Shown here: in pieces, positions 16,740 to 25,442 of the stretch
Position numbering within the stretch: the stretch's first letter is position 1
Layout: every line of letters begins with the position of its first letter
Source: Porticoccaceae bacterium
GTDB lineage: Bacteria > Pseudomonadota > Gammaproteobacteria > Pseudomonadales > Porticoccaceae
Direction: 5' to 3'
Assembly: GCA_029252555.1 (NCBI GenBank)
Contig: JAQXBF010000007.1
Span: forward strand, 1-64,000
DNA: 64,000 nt
Made by a program: the position numbers and the translations under genes
The notes under the pieces: generated by a model
What the model was told of the DNA's origin: nothing
The model's input: only the letters and a program-made list of their open reading frames with translations
Database searches by the model: none

Positions 16740-17879
16740 ATGGCATTAGTATTAAACGAAGAGCAGCAGATGCTCAAAGAATCAGCCCAGGGTTTTCTGG
16801 CTGAAAATGCGCCGGTCGCTGAACTGCGTAAGCAGCGTGATGCAGATAGCCACACTGGTTATGCAGACAATCTTTGGGGCCAGATGGTGGATATGGGCTG
16901 GGCTGCAATTTTAGTTCCAGAAGCCTACGGTGGCCTTGAGTTTGGTCATGTGGGAATGGGCCAGATTGTAGAGCAAACTGGTCGTACATTAACGGCTTCA
17001 CCATTGCTCGCCACGGCAATATTAGGCGTGACAGCCATCAATGGAGCTGGCAGCGAAGAGCAGAAAACTGAGTTGTTGGGTGCCATTGCAAGCGGGGAAA
17101 TGACCACGGCTTTGGCTGTTGATGAAACAGCTCATCACGCTCCAACACAGGTAAGCATGGCAGCGTCGAGGCAGGGCGCAGGTTACAGCTTAAATGGCAG
17201 CAAATGTTTTGTCGCTGATGGCAGCACAGCAGATAAATTAATTGTGGCCGCGCGCACTTCCGGTGCGGCTGGTGATATGAAGGGCATTAGCCTGTTTGTA
17301 GTGGACCGTACCGCCCCAGGTGTTGAGGTTGAGCGCACCAAAGTCACTGACGGTCGTAACTACGCGAGCATAGGCTTCAACAATGTTGAAGTCTCTGAGG
17401 CGGCTCTGTTGGGCGAGGAGGGCAAAGGATTTAGGGCGCTGTCTGCGACCCTTGACGCGGGTAATATTTATCTTTCGGCAGAGTTATTGGGTATTGCCCA
17501 AGAAAGTTTTGATCGCACGCTTCAGTATCTGAAAGAGCGCAAGCAATTTGGTACTTTGATTGGTTCATTTCAGGCGCTACAGCATCGCGCTGCAGACTGG
17601 TGGAGCCAACTGGAACTTTGCAAATCAATAGTTCTCAAAGCCTTGCAGGCGATTGACGAGGGGGATGTGAAGGCCCCGGCACTGGCTAGTATTGCCAAAG
17701 CCAAGCTGAGCGAAGTAGCAGAGCTCGCGACTAATGAAGCTATTCAGATGCACGGTGGTATTGGTATGACAGACGAATATGAAATCGGCTTCTTTATTAA
17801 ACGAGCGCGGCCAGCGCAGACATTATTTGGTGACAACAGTTACCATACCGATCGTTTTGCACTGTTATCTGGCTATTAA
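16740..17879 (+). CDS. Acyl-CoA dehydrogenase, partner subunit lacking the catalytic Glu
   Basis: A 379-residue acyl-CoA dehydrogenase-fold protein immediately after the previous one. It retains EEQQMLKESAQGFL at the start, MGWAAILVPEAYGG, NGSKCFV, RKQFGTLIGSFQALQH and the NEAIQMHGGIGMTDEYE segment, but where the family has YEGT with its catalytic Glu it reads LFGDNSYHTDRF. This supports an obligate heteromer with the upstream subunit, as known for FadE/ChsE-type alpha2beta2 enzymes of actinobacteria and some proteobacteria. It has its own ribosome-binding site and is followed by a strong terminator, so the pair is a two-gene unit. Confidence 0.9.
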   Translation: MALVLNEEQQMLKESAQGFLAENAPVAELRKQRDADSHTGYADNLWGQMVDMGWAAILVPEAYGGLEFGHVGMGQIVEQTGRTLTASPLLATAILGVTAINGAGSEEQKTELLGAIASGEMTTALAVDETAHHAPTQVSMAASRQGAGYSLNGSKCFVADGSTADKLIVAARTSGAAGDMKGISLFVVDRTAPGVEVERTKVTDGRNYASIGFNNVEVSEAALLGEEGKGFRALSATLDAGNIYLSAELLGIAQESFDRTLQYLKERKQFGTLIGSFQALQHRAADWWSQLELCKSIVLKALQAIDEGDVKAPALASIAKAKLSEVAELATNEAIQMHGGIGMTDEYEIGFFIKRARPAQTLFGDNSYHTDRFALLSGY

Positions 17880-17898
17880 GCAGTAAGCATTAGAAAAA

Positions 17899-17930
17899 GG
17901 GTTGTCAGCCACGGCAACCCATTTTTGTTT
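17899..17930 (+). terminator. Rho-independent terminator after the ACAD pair
   Basis: A GGGTTGTC stem pairs with GGCAACCC (one T-G wobble) around a six-base loop at 17899-17920, followed by ATTTTTGTTT. This marks the end of the two-gene acyl-CoA dehydrogenase transcript, so the next dehydrogenase gene has its own promoter. Confidence 0.85.
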
Positions 17931-17996
17931 CAGGGTAGCGCGATTTATTTTAAAATAGCCTGCTTGAAAATTTATAAATAATTAAGGAACACAACA

Positions 17997-19211
17997 ATGG
18001 ATTTAGGTATTAGCGACAAGGTACAACCCATACTTGAAGAAGTAAAACATTTTATTGATACAGAGATTTTGCCCCTAGAGGCTGAGTATCATGCTGAGAT
18101 TTCCAAAGGTGATCGCTGGACTTTTACCGAGCGCCAGGCAGAGATTCTGGAAGGCCTTAAAACTAAGGCAAAAGCCAAGAATCTGTGGAATTTTTTCCTT
18201 ACGCATTTTGAGGGTGGACACGGCCTAAATACGGTTGAGTATGCCTATATCGCTCAAGAGACTGGCCGCTCTCACCTTGCCCCTGAAGTGTTTAACTGTG
18301 CAGCGCCGGACACGGGCAATATGGAAGTGTTGGCGCGCTTTTGTACTGAAGAGCAGAAAGAGACTTGGCTAAAGCCTCTTTTAGCCGGTGAAATTCGCTC
18401 AGCCTACGCCATGACCGAGCCCGATGTTGCCTCATCCGATGCCACTAACATCGCCATGTCCTGTGTTGCCGATGGCGATGAATGGGTGCTTAATGGCGAG
18501 AAGATCTGGATCTCTGGTGCCGGTGACCCACGCTGTAAAATTATGATTGTGATGGTTAACACCAACCCCGGTGGGCCCCGTCATGCAAAGCACAGCCAGG
18601 TGCTGGTGCCATTTGATACTCCGGGCGTTCAGAACCTGCGCCCAATGCAAATCTATAATATTGACGATGCCCCCCATGGCCATATGCATATGCGCTTTAC
18701 TGATGTGCGCGTTCCCAAAGAAAATCTAATCCTTGGCGAAGGCCGAGGTTTTGAGGTGGCACAGGGCCGTTTGGGGCCGGGCCGTATTCACCATTGCATG
18801 CGTTCTCTGGGTCTGGCAGAAGCTGCGCTTAAGTTGATGTGCGAACGTTCATTGAATCGTGAAGCCTTTGGCCGCCCTCTGGCTAAACTGGGTGGCAATG
18901 TGGATATTATTGCGCAGGCGCGTATCGAAATCGAAATGACTCGCTTGCTATGCCTCAAAGCTGCCTGGTTGATGGACCATGAAGGCACAGACGCGGCCCA
19001 GCCCTTTATCTCAATGATTAAAGTGGCGGCACCGACTATGGCGCTAAAAATTATTGATGAAGCCATGCAGATGTACGGTGGTATTGGTCTGTCTCAGGAT
19101 ACGCCTCTGGCGACCTGGTATGGCGCTCAGCGCACGCTGCGATTTGCCGATGGCCCAGATGCGGTTCACCGTATGGTAATCGCACGTCGTGAGCTAAGCC
19201 AGTACCGCTAG
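17997..19211 (+). CDS. Acyl-CoA dehydrogenase, ACAD10/11-like
   Basis: A 404-residue acyl-CoA dehydrogenase of a different branch from the preceding pair. Family blocks are YAMTEPDVASSDATNIA, NGEKIWISGAGDPRCK, REAFGRPLAKLGGN and EAMQMYGGIGLSQDTPLA. At the catalytic Glu position it carries LRFADGPDAVHR; this ADGPD form is typical of ACAD10/11-type enzymes. Those act on long or 4-hydroxy(phospho)acyl-CoA in animals. No aminoglycoside-phosphotransferase-like kinase partner lies nearby. It begins a new unit with the SDR and quinone reductase downstream. Confidence 0.9.
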   Translation: MDLGISDKVQPILEEVKHFIDTEILPLEAEYHAEISKGDRWTFTERQAEILEGLKTKAKAKNLWNFFLTHFEGGHGLNTVEYAYIAQETGRSHLAPEVFNCAAPDTGNMEVLARFCTEEQKETWLKPLLAGEIRSAYAMTEPDVASSDATNIAMSCVADGDEWVLNGEKIWISGAGDPRCKIMIVMVNTNPGGPRHAKHSQVLVPFDTPGVQNLRPMQIYNIDDAPHGHMHMRFTDVRVPKENLILGEGRGFEVAQGRLGPGRIHHCMRSLGLAEAALKLMCERSLNREAFGRPLAKLGGNVDIIAQARIEIEMTRLLCLKAAWLMDHEGTDAAQPFISMIKVAAPTMALKIIDEAMQMYGGIGLSQDTPLATWYGAQRTLRFADGPDAVHRMVIARRELSQYR

Positions 19212-19247
19212 TCTACACTTCAACGTTTAACCTCAGGAGAAATACGA

Positions 19248-20162
19248 ATGACTATTCGATACGACGGACAGGTAGCAATAGTAACGGGTTCAGGCAATGG
19301 CCTGGGTCGGTCACACTCGCTGGCATTAGCGGCTCGGGGGGCAAAGGTTGTGGTGAATGATCTGGGTGGTTCGGTCAATGGTGAGGGCGGCTCAAGTGAT
19401 GCCGCACTAGAGACTGTTGCCATGATTGAAGCCGGCGGCGGCGAAGCCATTGCCAATGGTGCCAATGTCGCCAAAATGAATGAAGTTGAAGCCATGGTAG
19501 CACAGGCCGTTGAGAAGTGGGGTCGTGTTGATATTCTGGTGAACAATGCCGGTATCCTCCGCGACAAGAGCTTTGCCAAAATGGAAATGGCTGATTTTCA
19601 ATTGGTGGTTGATGTGCATCTGATGGGCTCTGCTAACTCTTCAAAGGCAGTCTGGGCGGTGATGCGTGAGCAGGGTTACGGACGAATTGTTATGACCACC
19701 TCCTCAAGCGGTATGTACGGCAACTTTGGTCAGGCTAATTACGGTGCGGCAAAAATGGCTGTGGTTGGTTTGATGAATACCCTTTGTATAGAGGGCGAAA
19801 AGTACAATGTGAAGGTGAACTGCTTGTCACCGACCGCTGGCACTCGTATGCTGGAAGGTCTGGTCACTGATGAGCAGTCAGATATTATGACCGTTGAAGC
19901 GGTGACGGCTGGCCTGTTGACCCTGTGCGATGAAGCGGCTCCCAATCGCAGTATTCTCTGTGCTGGCGCTGGTGGTTATGCGCGCACCCATATCTATGAA
20001 ACTGATGGCATTTATTTGTCGCCAGAGCAGCAGACTCCAGAAAATGTCCGTGCGCAGATCGCAGCTATTGAGAACCCAGAAGGCCAGGAAATGTTGGTTG
20101 GCGGCTTTCAGCAGACCAATAAATTTGTCGCTAAGGCAGCGGCCTTTCTGGCCGAGAAATAA
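19248..20162 (+). CDS. SDR like the 3-hydroxyacyl-CoA dehydrogenase domain of MFE-2 (HSD17B4)
   Basis: A 304-residue SDR that resembles the N-terminal dehydrogenase domain of peroxisomal multifunctional enzyme 2. The TGSGNGLGRSHSLALAARGA loop, the long VVNDLGGSVNGEG insertion after the second strand, ILVNNAGILRDKSF, and the catalytic YGAAK are all visible. In that family the reaction is NAD-dependent oxidation of (3R)-hydroxyacyl-CoA. It sits 36 bases after an acyl-CoA dehydrogenase, a logical next beta-oxidation step. A hydratase partner is not seen in the window. Confidence 0.88.
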   Translation: MTIRYDGQVAIVTGSGNGLGRSHSLALAARGAKVVVNDLGGSVNGEGGSSDAALETVAMIEAGGGEAIANGANVAKMNEVEAMVAQAVEKWGRVDILVNNAGILRDKSFAKMEMADFQLVVDVHLMGSANSSKAVWAVMREQGYGRIVMTTSSSGMYGNFGQANYGAAKMAVVGLMNTLCIEGEKYNVKVNCLSPTAGTRMLEGLVTDEQSDIMTVEAVTAGLLTLCDEAAPNRSILCAGAGGYARTHIYETDGIYLSPEQQTPENVRAQIAAIENPEGQEMLVGGFQQTNKFVAKAAAFLAEK

Positions 20163-20191
20163 TAATATTAAAACTAAATCAGGACACAATT

Positions 20192-21169
20192 ATGAGAGCG
20201 TTAGTCTGTAAAGAGTTTGGCCCAACGGAAAATCTGGCTCTGGAAGAGGTGAACGCACCTACACCGGGTAAAGGGGAGATACTGCTGGATATAAAAGCCA
20301 CCGGTGTTAATTTCCCAGATGTACTGACCGTTCAGGGCAAGTACCAGTTTAAGCCGGAGCTGCCATTTATTCCCGGTGCTGAGGTGGCTGGCTTAGTAAC
20401 TGCTGTGGGTGAGGGTGTTACTAGCCGCAAGGTGGGTGACAAGGTGATTGCGACACTACAGATTGGCGGTTTTGCTGAACAATGTGTGGCTAGTGAGTTT
20501 GCCTCTTTTGAGATGGGCAACAGCATGTCGTTTGAGCAGGCGGCGGGTTTTGCGATTACCTATGGCACCTCTTATTACGCACTTAAGCAGCAGGCCAAGA
20601 TTCAACCGGGTGAGACGCTGTTGGTATTGGGTGCGGCTGGTGGAGTGGGTATTGCGACTATTCAGATTGCCAAGGCGATGGGTGCTAAGGTTATCGCAGC
20701 GGCCAGCACGGAAGAGAAGCTGGATTTTGCCTGTGAGGCGGGCGCTGATTTGCGTATCAATTATTCCACAGAGAGTCTTAAGGATAAGGTTAAGGAGCTT
20801 ACCGGTGGTAAGGGCGTGGATGTTATCTATGACCCGGTTGGCGGTGACTTTTCTGAGCAGGCGTTCCGCGCCATTGCTTGGGATGGTCGTTTTTTGGTGA
20901 TTGGTTTTGCGTCTGGTCCTATTCCAGCTATGCCGCTTAATCTTGCTCTACTTAAGGGAGCTTCGGTAGTTGGTGTTTTCTGGGGTGCTTGGGCGGGTCG
21001 CTTTCCGATGGAGTCCCGTAAAAATTTTGATGAGCTGATTGAGATGATTGACGGTGGTAAGTTTTCGCCGTTAGTGACTGAGGTTTATTCGCTGGATGAC
21101 TTTAAAGCGGCGTTTGCTTCTATCTCTGAGCGTCGCGCTAAGGGTAAGGTAATTCTGTCTAACGGCTGA
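20192..21169 (+). CDS. NADPH:quinone oxidoreductase family protein
   Basis: A 325-residue medium-chain reductase of the quinone oxidoreductase branch, without zinc-ligand cysteines. VNFPDVLTVQGKYQFKPELPFIPGAEVAG and VLGAAGGVGIATIQIAKAMGA are the substrate and NADPH-binding blocks. It ends the acyl-CoA dehydrogenase/SDR unit and is followed by a terminator. Members reduce quinones or enones, and the substrate is not predictable; a role in the same acyl-CoA pathway is inference. Confidence 0.9.
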   Translation: MRALVCKEFGPTENLALEEVNAPTPGKGEILLDIKATGVNFPDVLTVQGKYQFKPELPFIPGAEVAGLVTAVGEGVTSRKVGDKVIATLQIGGFAEQCVASEFASFEMGNSMSFEQAAGFAITYGTSYYALKQQAKIQPGETLLVLGAAGGVGIATIQIAKAMGAKVIAAASTEEKLDFACEAGADLRINYSTESLKDKVKELTGGKGVDVIYDPVGGDFSEQAFRAIAWDGRFLVIGFASGPIPAMPLNLALLKGASVVGVFWGAWAGRFPMESRKNFDELIEMIDGGKFSPLVTEVYSLDDFKAAFASISERRAKGKVILSNG

Positions 21170-21190
21170 TTCTTGTCTAATGCTACAAGC

Positions 21191-21216
21191 GGCTCGCAAT
21201 TGCGGGCCTTTTTTTT
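21191..21216 (+). terminator. Rho-independent terminator after the quinone reductase gene
   Basis: GGCTCGCA and TGCGGGCC form an eight-pair stem with one wobble and an AT at the tip, directly followed by eight T. It ends the unit beginning at 17997. Confidence 0.85.
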
Positions 21217-21287
21217 AAGCGGGTCAGTTACTTGTGAACCTGAACCCAATTGGCTTCGATGGGTTTGTGTGCAAGTACGATCAAAGC

Positions 21288-21320
21288 AAAAAAGGCCGAG
21301 TCATCTCTAACTCGACCTTT
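21288..21320 (-). terminator. Rho-independent terminator after nhaB
   Basis: Read on the minus strand, AAAGGTCGAGT pairs with ACTCGGCCTTT (one wobble) around an eight-base loop, followed by a T run. It lies 18 bases past the nhaB stop. On the plus strand it could also catch read-through from the left. Confidence 0.8.
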
Positions 21321-21337
21321 CTATTTTCTAGCGCAGT

Positions 21338-22843
21338 TTAAATATTATAAAGTACGCCAAGCAGGCCAGTCACTGTTAACACAACCGTGTAAGGCAGAGC
21401 CATTATCACCATGCGCATATAAGACAGTCTGATTAATGGAGCCAGAGCAGAGGTCAGCAGAAACAGGAAGGCTGCCTGCCCATTAGGAGTAGCAACGCTC
21501 GGCAAGTTAGTACCAGTGTTAATGGCAATAACCAGCTTATCGAAAAGCTCGCGGCTAATCTCACCAGCATCCAGAGCAGCTCTAACCTCGTTGATATAAA
21601 CCGTGGCTACAAATACATTGTCACTGATTGCAGAGAGCAGACCATTCGCAAGGAAGAACATGCCGGGCTGAATAGACTCGTCCATTGCCAACACCCAGTG
21701 GATGACAGGTGAAAACAGATGCTGTTCGTGGATAACCGCCACAATGGCGAAAAATACTACCAACAGAGCGGTAAAGGGCAGAGCCTCTTCAAAGGCATGG
21801 CCGATCTGGTGCTCCTCAGTGATGCCGTTGAAGGCAGTTAGCAGAACAATAATCATCAAGCCGATAATCCCGACTTCGGCAACGTGGAAGCCCAGTGCTA
21901 GTACAAGAAGACCTGCTACCGTAGCTTGCGTGACTAAAGCCGCCTTGTCTTGCGGAGTGCGTTGTGAATCCTCGTGATCGCTGGACTCTTTGAGCACATC
22001 ACGGACAGCTTCAGGCATCATGGCACCGTAGCCAAGGATTTTGGTTTTTTCTAGTAGGATGCAGGTGATGAGACCACAGGCGAACACTGGCATAGTGACC
22101 GGGGCCATGCGCATAAAAAATTCCATAAATTCCCAACCTGCACGCTCGGCAATCAGCAGGTTTTGGGGCTCGCCCACCAGTGTAGTTACGCCACCTAGTG
22201 CTGTGCCCACAGCGCCGTGCATAATAAGGCTGCGTAAAAAGGCTCGAAAGTCTTCAAGGTCTTGGAGATGGTCGGATATCACGCTCGCGTCATCCGTATG
22301 ATCATGACCCGCAAAGACAATTTCTTTACCCGATGCCACCTTGTGATATACCGAATAGAAACCTACTGAAATAGTAATCAGGACAGCGGTTACTGTTAGC
22401 GCATCCAAAAATGCAGAAAGCACGGCACCAGCGAAGCAGAACAAAAATGATAGTGTGGTCTTAGATTTAACACCAAGCAAAATCTTGGTAAAGGTAAATA
22501 ACAGTATGTCGCGCATAAAGTAAATGCCTGCGACCATAAACATCAGCAGCATAATGACCGGGAAGTTGCTCACTGTCTCCTGATAAACAGCCTCTGGGCT
22601 AGACATGCCAAGTACTATTGCTTCGATGGCCAGCAGACCCCCCGGCTGCAACGGGTAGCATTTGAGAGCCATGGCGAGGGTAAAGATAAACTCTCCGATT
22701 AACATCCAGCCTGTAATAAATGGGCCAAAAAGGTAAAGGCTGATAGGGTTAATGACCAAAAATGCGATGATCGCAGTTTGATACCATCCTGGCGAATTGC
22801 CGAGAAAGTTCTTTTTAAATGCCTGTGGCAATGTTGCAGTCAT
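21338..22843 (-). CDS. nhaB: Na+/H+ antiporter NhaB
   Basis: A 501-residue integral membrane antiporter that exchanges sodium for protons and supports pH and salt balance. The N-terminus ([26 protein letters not shown]) and the blocks [35 protein letters not shown] and [20 protein letters not shown] follow NhaB of enteric and marine gammaproteobacteria. About ten to twelve membrane segments are visible. It stands alone on the minus strand between two plus-strand units and has its own terminator. Confidence 0.95.
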   Translation of the reverse strand: MTATLPQAFKKNFLGNSPGWYQTAIIAFLVINPISLYLFGPFITGWMLIGEFIFTLAMALKCYPLQPGGLLAIEAIVLGMSSPEAVYQETVSNFPVIMLLMFMVAGIYFMRDILLFTFTKILLGVKSKTTLSFLFCFAGAVLSAFLDALTVTAVLITISVGFYSVYHKVASGKEIVFAGHDHTDDASVISDHLQDLEDFRAFLRSLIMHGAVGTALGGVTTLVGEPQNLLIAERAGWEFMEFFMRMAPVTMPVFACGLITCILLEKTKILGYGAMMPEAVRDVLKESSDHEDSQRTPQDKAALVTQATVAGLLVLALGFHVAEVGIIGLMIIVLLTAFNGITEEHQIGHAFEEALPFTALLVVFFAIVAVIHEQHLFSPVIHWVLAMDESIQPGMFFLANGLLSAISDNVFVATVYINEVRAALDAGEISRELFDKLVIAINTGTNLPSVATPNGQAAFLFLLTSALAPLIRLSYMRMVIMALPYTVVLTVTGLLGVLYNI

Positions 22844-23020
22844 GAATTATCCCTCAAGTAATTTTAATTTGATTGTCGTACAGAGTAGGCAGTCGACTGC
22901 TTTTATTCATGTTAGACTAACGAAAAAATAAGATTAAACCTTAGCCTCAGCGTAGTCACTTTGCAAGTGGTTGAGCGTTATTAATAACCACTTAAATACC
23001 CATTAAAAGGTGTAAACCCG

Positions 23021-23869
23021 TTGGCTAGTGCGCAAATCTTAAATGGCTTCCATGCCAACCCCAAGCCCCTAAACACTGAAAAGAAATTGATACTAGCTGT
23101 AATTGGACGAGATGTACTGGTGCCGGTCAATGTCCTCGATGGTAATACTGTCCTGATTGACGATGAAATGGCGGATCAGTTAAAGTTTTTTTGCCAGCGG
23201 AGTCTGTTAATAGGGCAATGGCAGGGCAATGATTGTCAGGTCTGGGCGTTATCGACAGAGGCTAAAGCCGCTAAAGATTTCAAGCTGGTAGAGCTGCGCA
23301 GCCTGCTGGCTAGTTCTGGGGACGAAGAATTTACTATAGCTTGCCGCGCGGTACAGCTTTTGGATTGGCAAGATAAACATCAGTACTGTGGCAGTTGTGG
23401 TGTGGTCATGGAAGCCTCAGCAACGGAACATGCAATGCGTTGCGAGCCCTGTAATATTAATAATTATCCGCGAATATCTCCCTGTGTGATTGTGGTGGTA
23501 ACTCGAGGGAATCAGTGCCTATTAGCTCGCCAGCCCAGTTGGCCCGATGGCATGTTTAGTACGCTGGCTGGGTTTATTGAGGCTGGAGAAAGCGCTGAGC
23601 AGGCTTTGCATCGTGAGGTCTATGAAGAAGTTGGGGTTGAGATAACCAATATCCGCTATGTGGGCAGCCAGTCTTGGCCGTACCCTGGGCAATTGATGCT
23701 GGGCTTTATTGCCGATGCCGTGACTGATGAGATTGTGGTTGATGGTATCGAGATCAGTGAGGCCCATTGGTGCAACTACGATGATCTGCCCCATTATGTG
23801 CCGCCGCCAACAATTATGTCTGGCCGACTTATCAAACAGTTTGTCGATGAGGCGTCAGCAAATCAGTAG
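23021..23869 (+). CDS. nudC: NADH pyrophosphatase NudC (NAD-cap decapping)
   Basis: NudC hydrolyses NADH and removes NAD caps from RNA. The 282-residue protein shows the zinc ribbon Cys123, Cys126, Cys141 and Cys144, and the Nudix box at about 184-206 (GFIEAGESAEQALHREVYEEVG), followed by the family SQSWPYPGQLMLGF motif. The start is TTG 23021 with AAAGGTG eight bases upstream; the next in-frame Met would cut into the N-terminal domain. Confidence 0.93.
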   Translation: MASAQILNGFHANPKPLNTEKKLILAVIGRDVLVPVNVLDGNTVLIDDEMADQLKFFCQRSLLIGQWQGNDCQVWALSTEAKAAKDFKLVELRSLLASSGDEEFTIACRAVQLLDWQDKHQYCGSCGVVMEASATEHAMRCEPCNINNYPRISPCVIVVVTRGNQCLLARQPSWPDGMFSTLAGFIEAGESAEQALHREVYEEVGVEITNIRYVGSQSWPYPGQLMLGFIADAVTDEIVVDGIEISEAHWCNYDDLPHYVPPPTIMSGRLIKQFVDEASANQ

Positions 23870-23921
23870 CTGTTTGCAAATTGATCTATAATTTACCTTT
23901 TCAATATTATTGGAGTAAAAC

Positions 23922-25034
23922 TTGGAATTCTTAACTGAATATGGGTTGTTTTTAGCCAAGGTGACGACCGTGGTTGTTGCGATTGCCATGATCGTTTCGA
24001 TTGTGGTGGGTGCTAGTCAGAAAAATAAGCAGTCCGGAGAGAAAGGGTATTTGGAGATCACGCCACTTAATCAGCAGTTTGATGATATGAGTGAGGCGAT
24101 GCTGATCGCAACAATGGATGAGTCTCTGCAAAAAGCTGAGGAGAAGAAGCTCCATAAGGCGAAAAAGAAGCAGGCTAAGTTAGATAGAAAGCTCGGTAAA
24201 AAGCTCAGCAAAGATTTGGATAAAAATCAGAGTAAGAATTCAGCGGCAGATAGCAGCGGCGATGTTACGACTAAAAGCCGAGTATTTGTGCTCAACTTCA
24301 ATGGCAATATCAGTGCTTCTGCGACCAGCCATTTGCGGGAGGAAATCACTGCTGTGCTGACTCAGGCGACCGCGCACGACGAGGTTTTAGTTAAACTGGA
24401 AAGCCCGGGTGGTATGGTTCACAGCTATGGTTTGGCCAGTAGCCAGCTCGATCGTATCCGCAAGGCGCAGATACCACTGACCGTCTGTGTCGACAAAGTT
24501 GCAGCCAGTGGCGGCTATATGATGGCTTGTGTTGCGGATAAAATTCTCGCGGCACCATTTGCCATCTTAGGCTCTATCGGTGTAGTGGCGCAGATGCCCA
24601 ACTTTAATAAGGTGCTCAAAAAACACGATGTCGATTACGAAATTCTTACCGCGGGTAAGTATAAGCGCACCTTGACTATGTTTGGTGAAAATACCACCAA
24701 GGGGCGCAAAAAATTCATCGAGGAACTGGAAGATGTGCACCAGTTGTTTAAAGCCCATGTGTCTTCCAGGCGTCCTAAGGTTGATATAGACAGCATTGCC
24801 ACAGGTGAGACCTGGTATGGTTCTCAGGCTTTGGAAATGGCTCTGGTTGATGATGTGCAAACCAGTGATGAGTATCTGGTGTCTCGCATTAAAGAAGCGG
24901 ATGTTTATGAAGTGGCCTATGTGCATAAGAAAAAGCTTCATGAGCGGCTTGGTATTGCTGCAGAAGAAAGTGCTGATCGCCTATTGTTGAAATGGTGGGC
25001 GCGATTGACTCAAGATTCCAATAAGCATATCTAA
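23922..25034 (+). CDS. sohB: S49 family inner-membrane peptidase SohB
   Basis: A 370-residue SppA/SohB-type serine protease. One N-terminal membrane segment (about residues 9-30) is followed by a lysine-rich charged linker (about 68-105) and the protease domain with nucleophile Ser196 in VAASGGYMM and the general-base lysine in the GKYKRT block near 245-250. It would act on the periplasmic side, probably on membrane-protein or signal-peptide fragments. The start is TTG 23922 with TGGAG upstream. A TATAAT hexamer at 23887-23892 is a possible -10 of its own promoter. Confidence 0.9.
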   Translation: MEFLTEYGLFLAKVTTVVVAIAMIVSIVVGASQKNKQSGEKGYLEITPLNQQFDDMSEAMLIATMDESLQKAEEKKLHKAKKKQAKLDRKLGKKLSKDLDKNQSKNSAADSSGDVTTKSRVFVLNFNGNISASATSHLREEITAVLTQATAHDEVLVKLESPGGMVHSYGLASSQLDRIRKAQIPLTVCVDKVAASGGYMMACVADKILAAPFAILGSIGVVAQMPNFNKVLKKHDVDYEILTAGKYKRTLTMFGENTTKGRKKFIEELEDVHQLFKAHVSSRRPKVDIDSIATGETWYGSQALEMALVDDVQTSDEYLVSRIKEADVYEVAYVHKKKLHERLGIAAEESADRLLLKWWARLTQDSNKHI

Positions 25035-25036
25035 AA

Positions 25037-25225
25037 TTAGAATAACGCCTCTGGATCAAGATCATAAGCATCCGGTGGTAAGCTCTTCGCAATATCTATA
25101 TGGCCTTCTTTGCTGGTTAGTTTGAGGACTTTTTTCCTCGCTAGCCGGCTTTTATTCGCGTTCAAAATAACTGTCAGCTCGGGTTTTCTGCCCATGCCAA
25201 CACGAAAATCGCTGACCACGGCCAC
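25037..25225 (-). CDS. Small conserved-looking protein of unknown function
   Basis: This 62-residue minus-strand reading frame is convergent with sohB, its stop almost touching the sohB end. It is basic in the middle (NANKSRLARKKVLKL) and acidic at the end (PPDAYDLDPEALF), which looks like real coding. The start is GTG 25225 with GGTGAA just upstream. I do not recognise the family. The 217 bases beyond it, up to the antiporter, hold only a small GATCA/TGATC dyad and no gene. Confidence 0.5.
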   Translation of the reverse strand: MAVVSDFRVGMGRKPELTVILNANKSRLARKKVLKLTSKEGHIDIAKSLPPDAYDLDPEALF

Positions 25226-25442
25226 TTCACCAGTCTACTTAGGCCGCTAGAGTGCAATGTGTACAATAAGTTAACGATTGTGCTGGCGAACGTTAATATA
25301 ACTATATATTTGCTATAACAAAAAACTAAAATTTCTCAAAAGATGGATCAGAGTTTGATCATAGTCAGGCTTTTTTAATATCCAGCTGTGTAATAACAAT
25401 ATTGGCCGAGTTTTTTGGAGGAGATACTCTGGGGAGAGCTAG

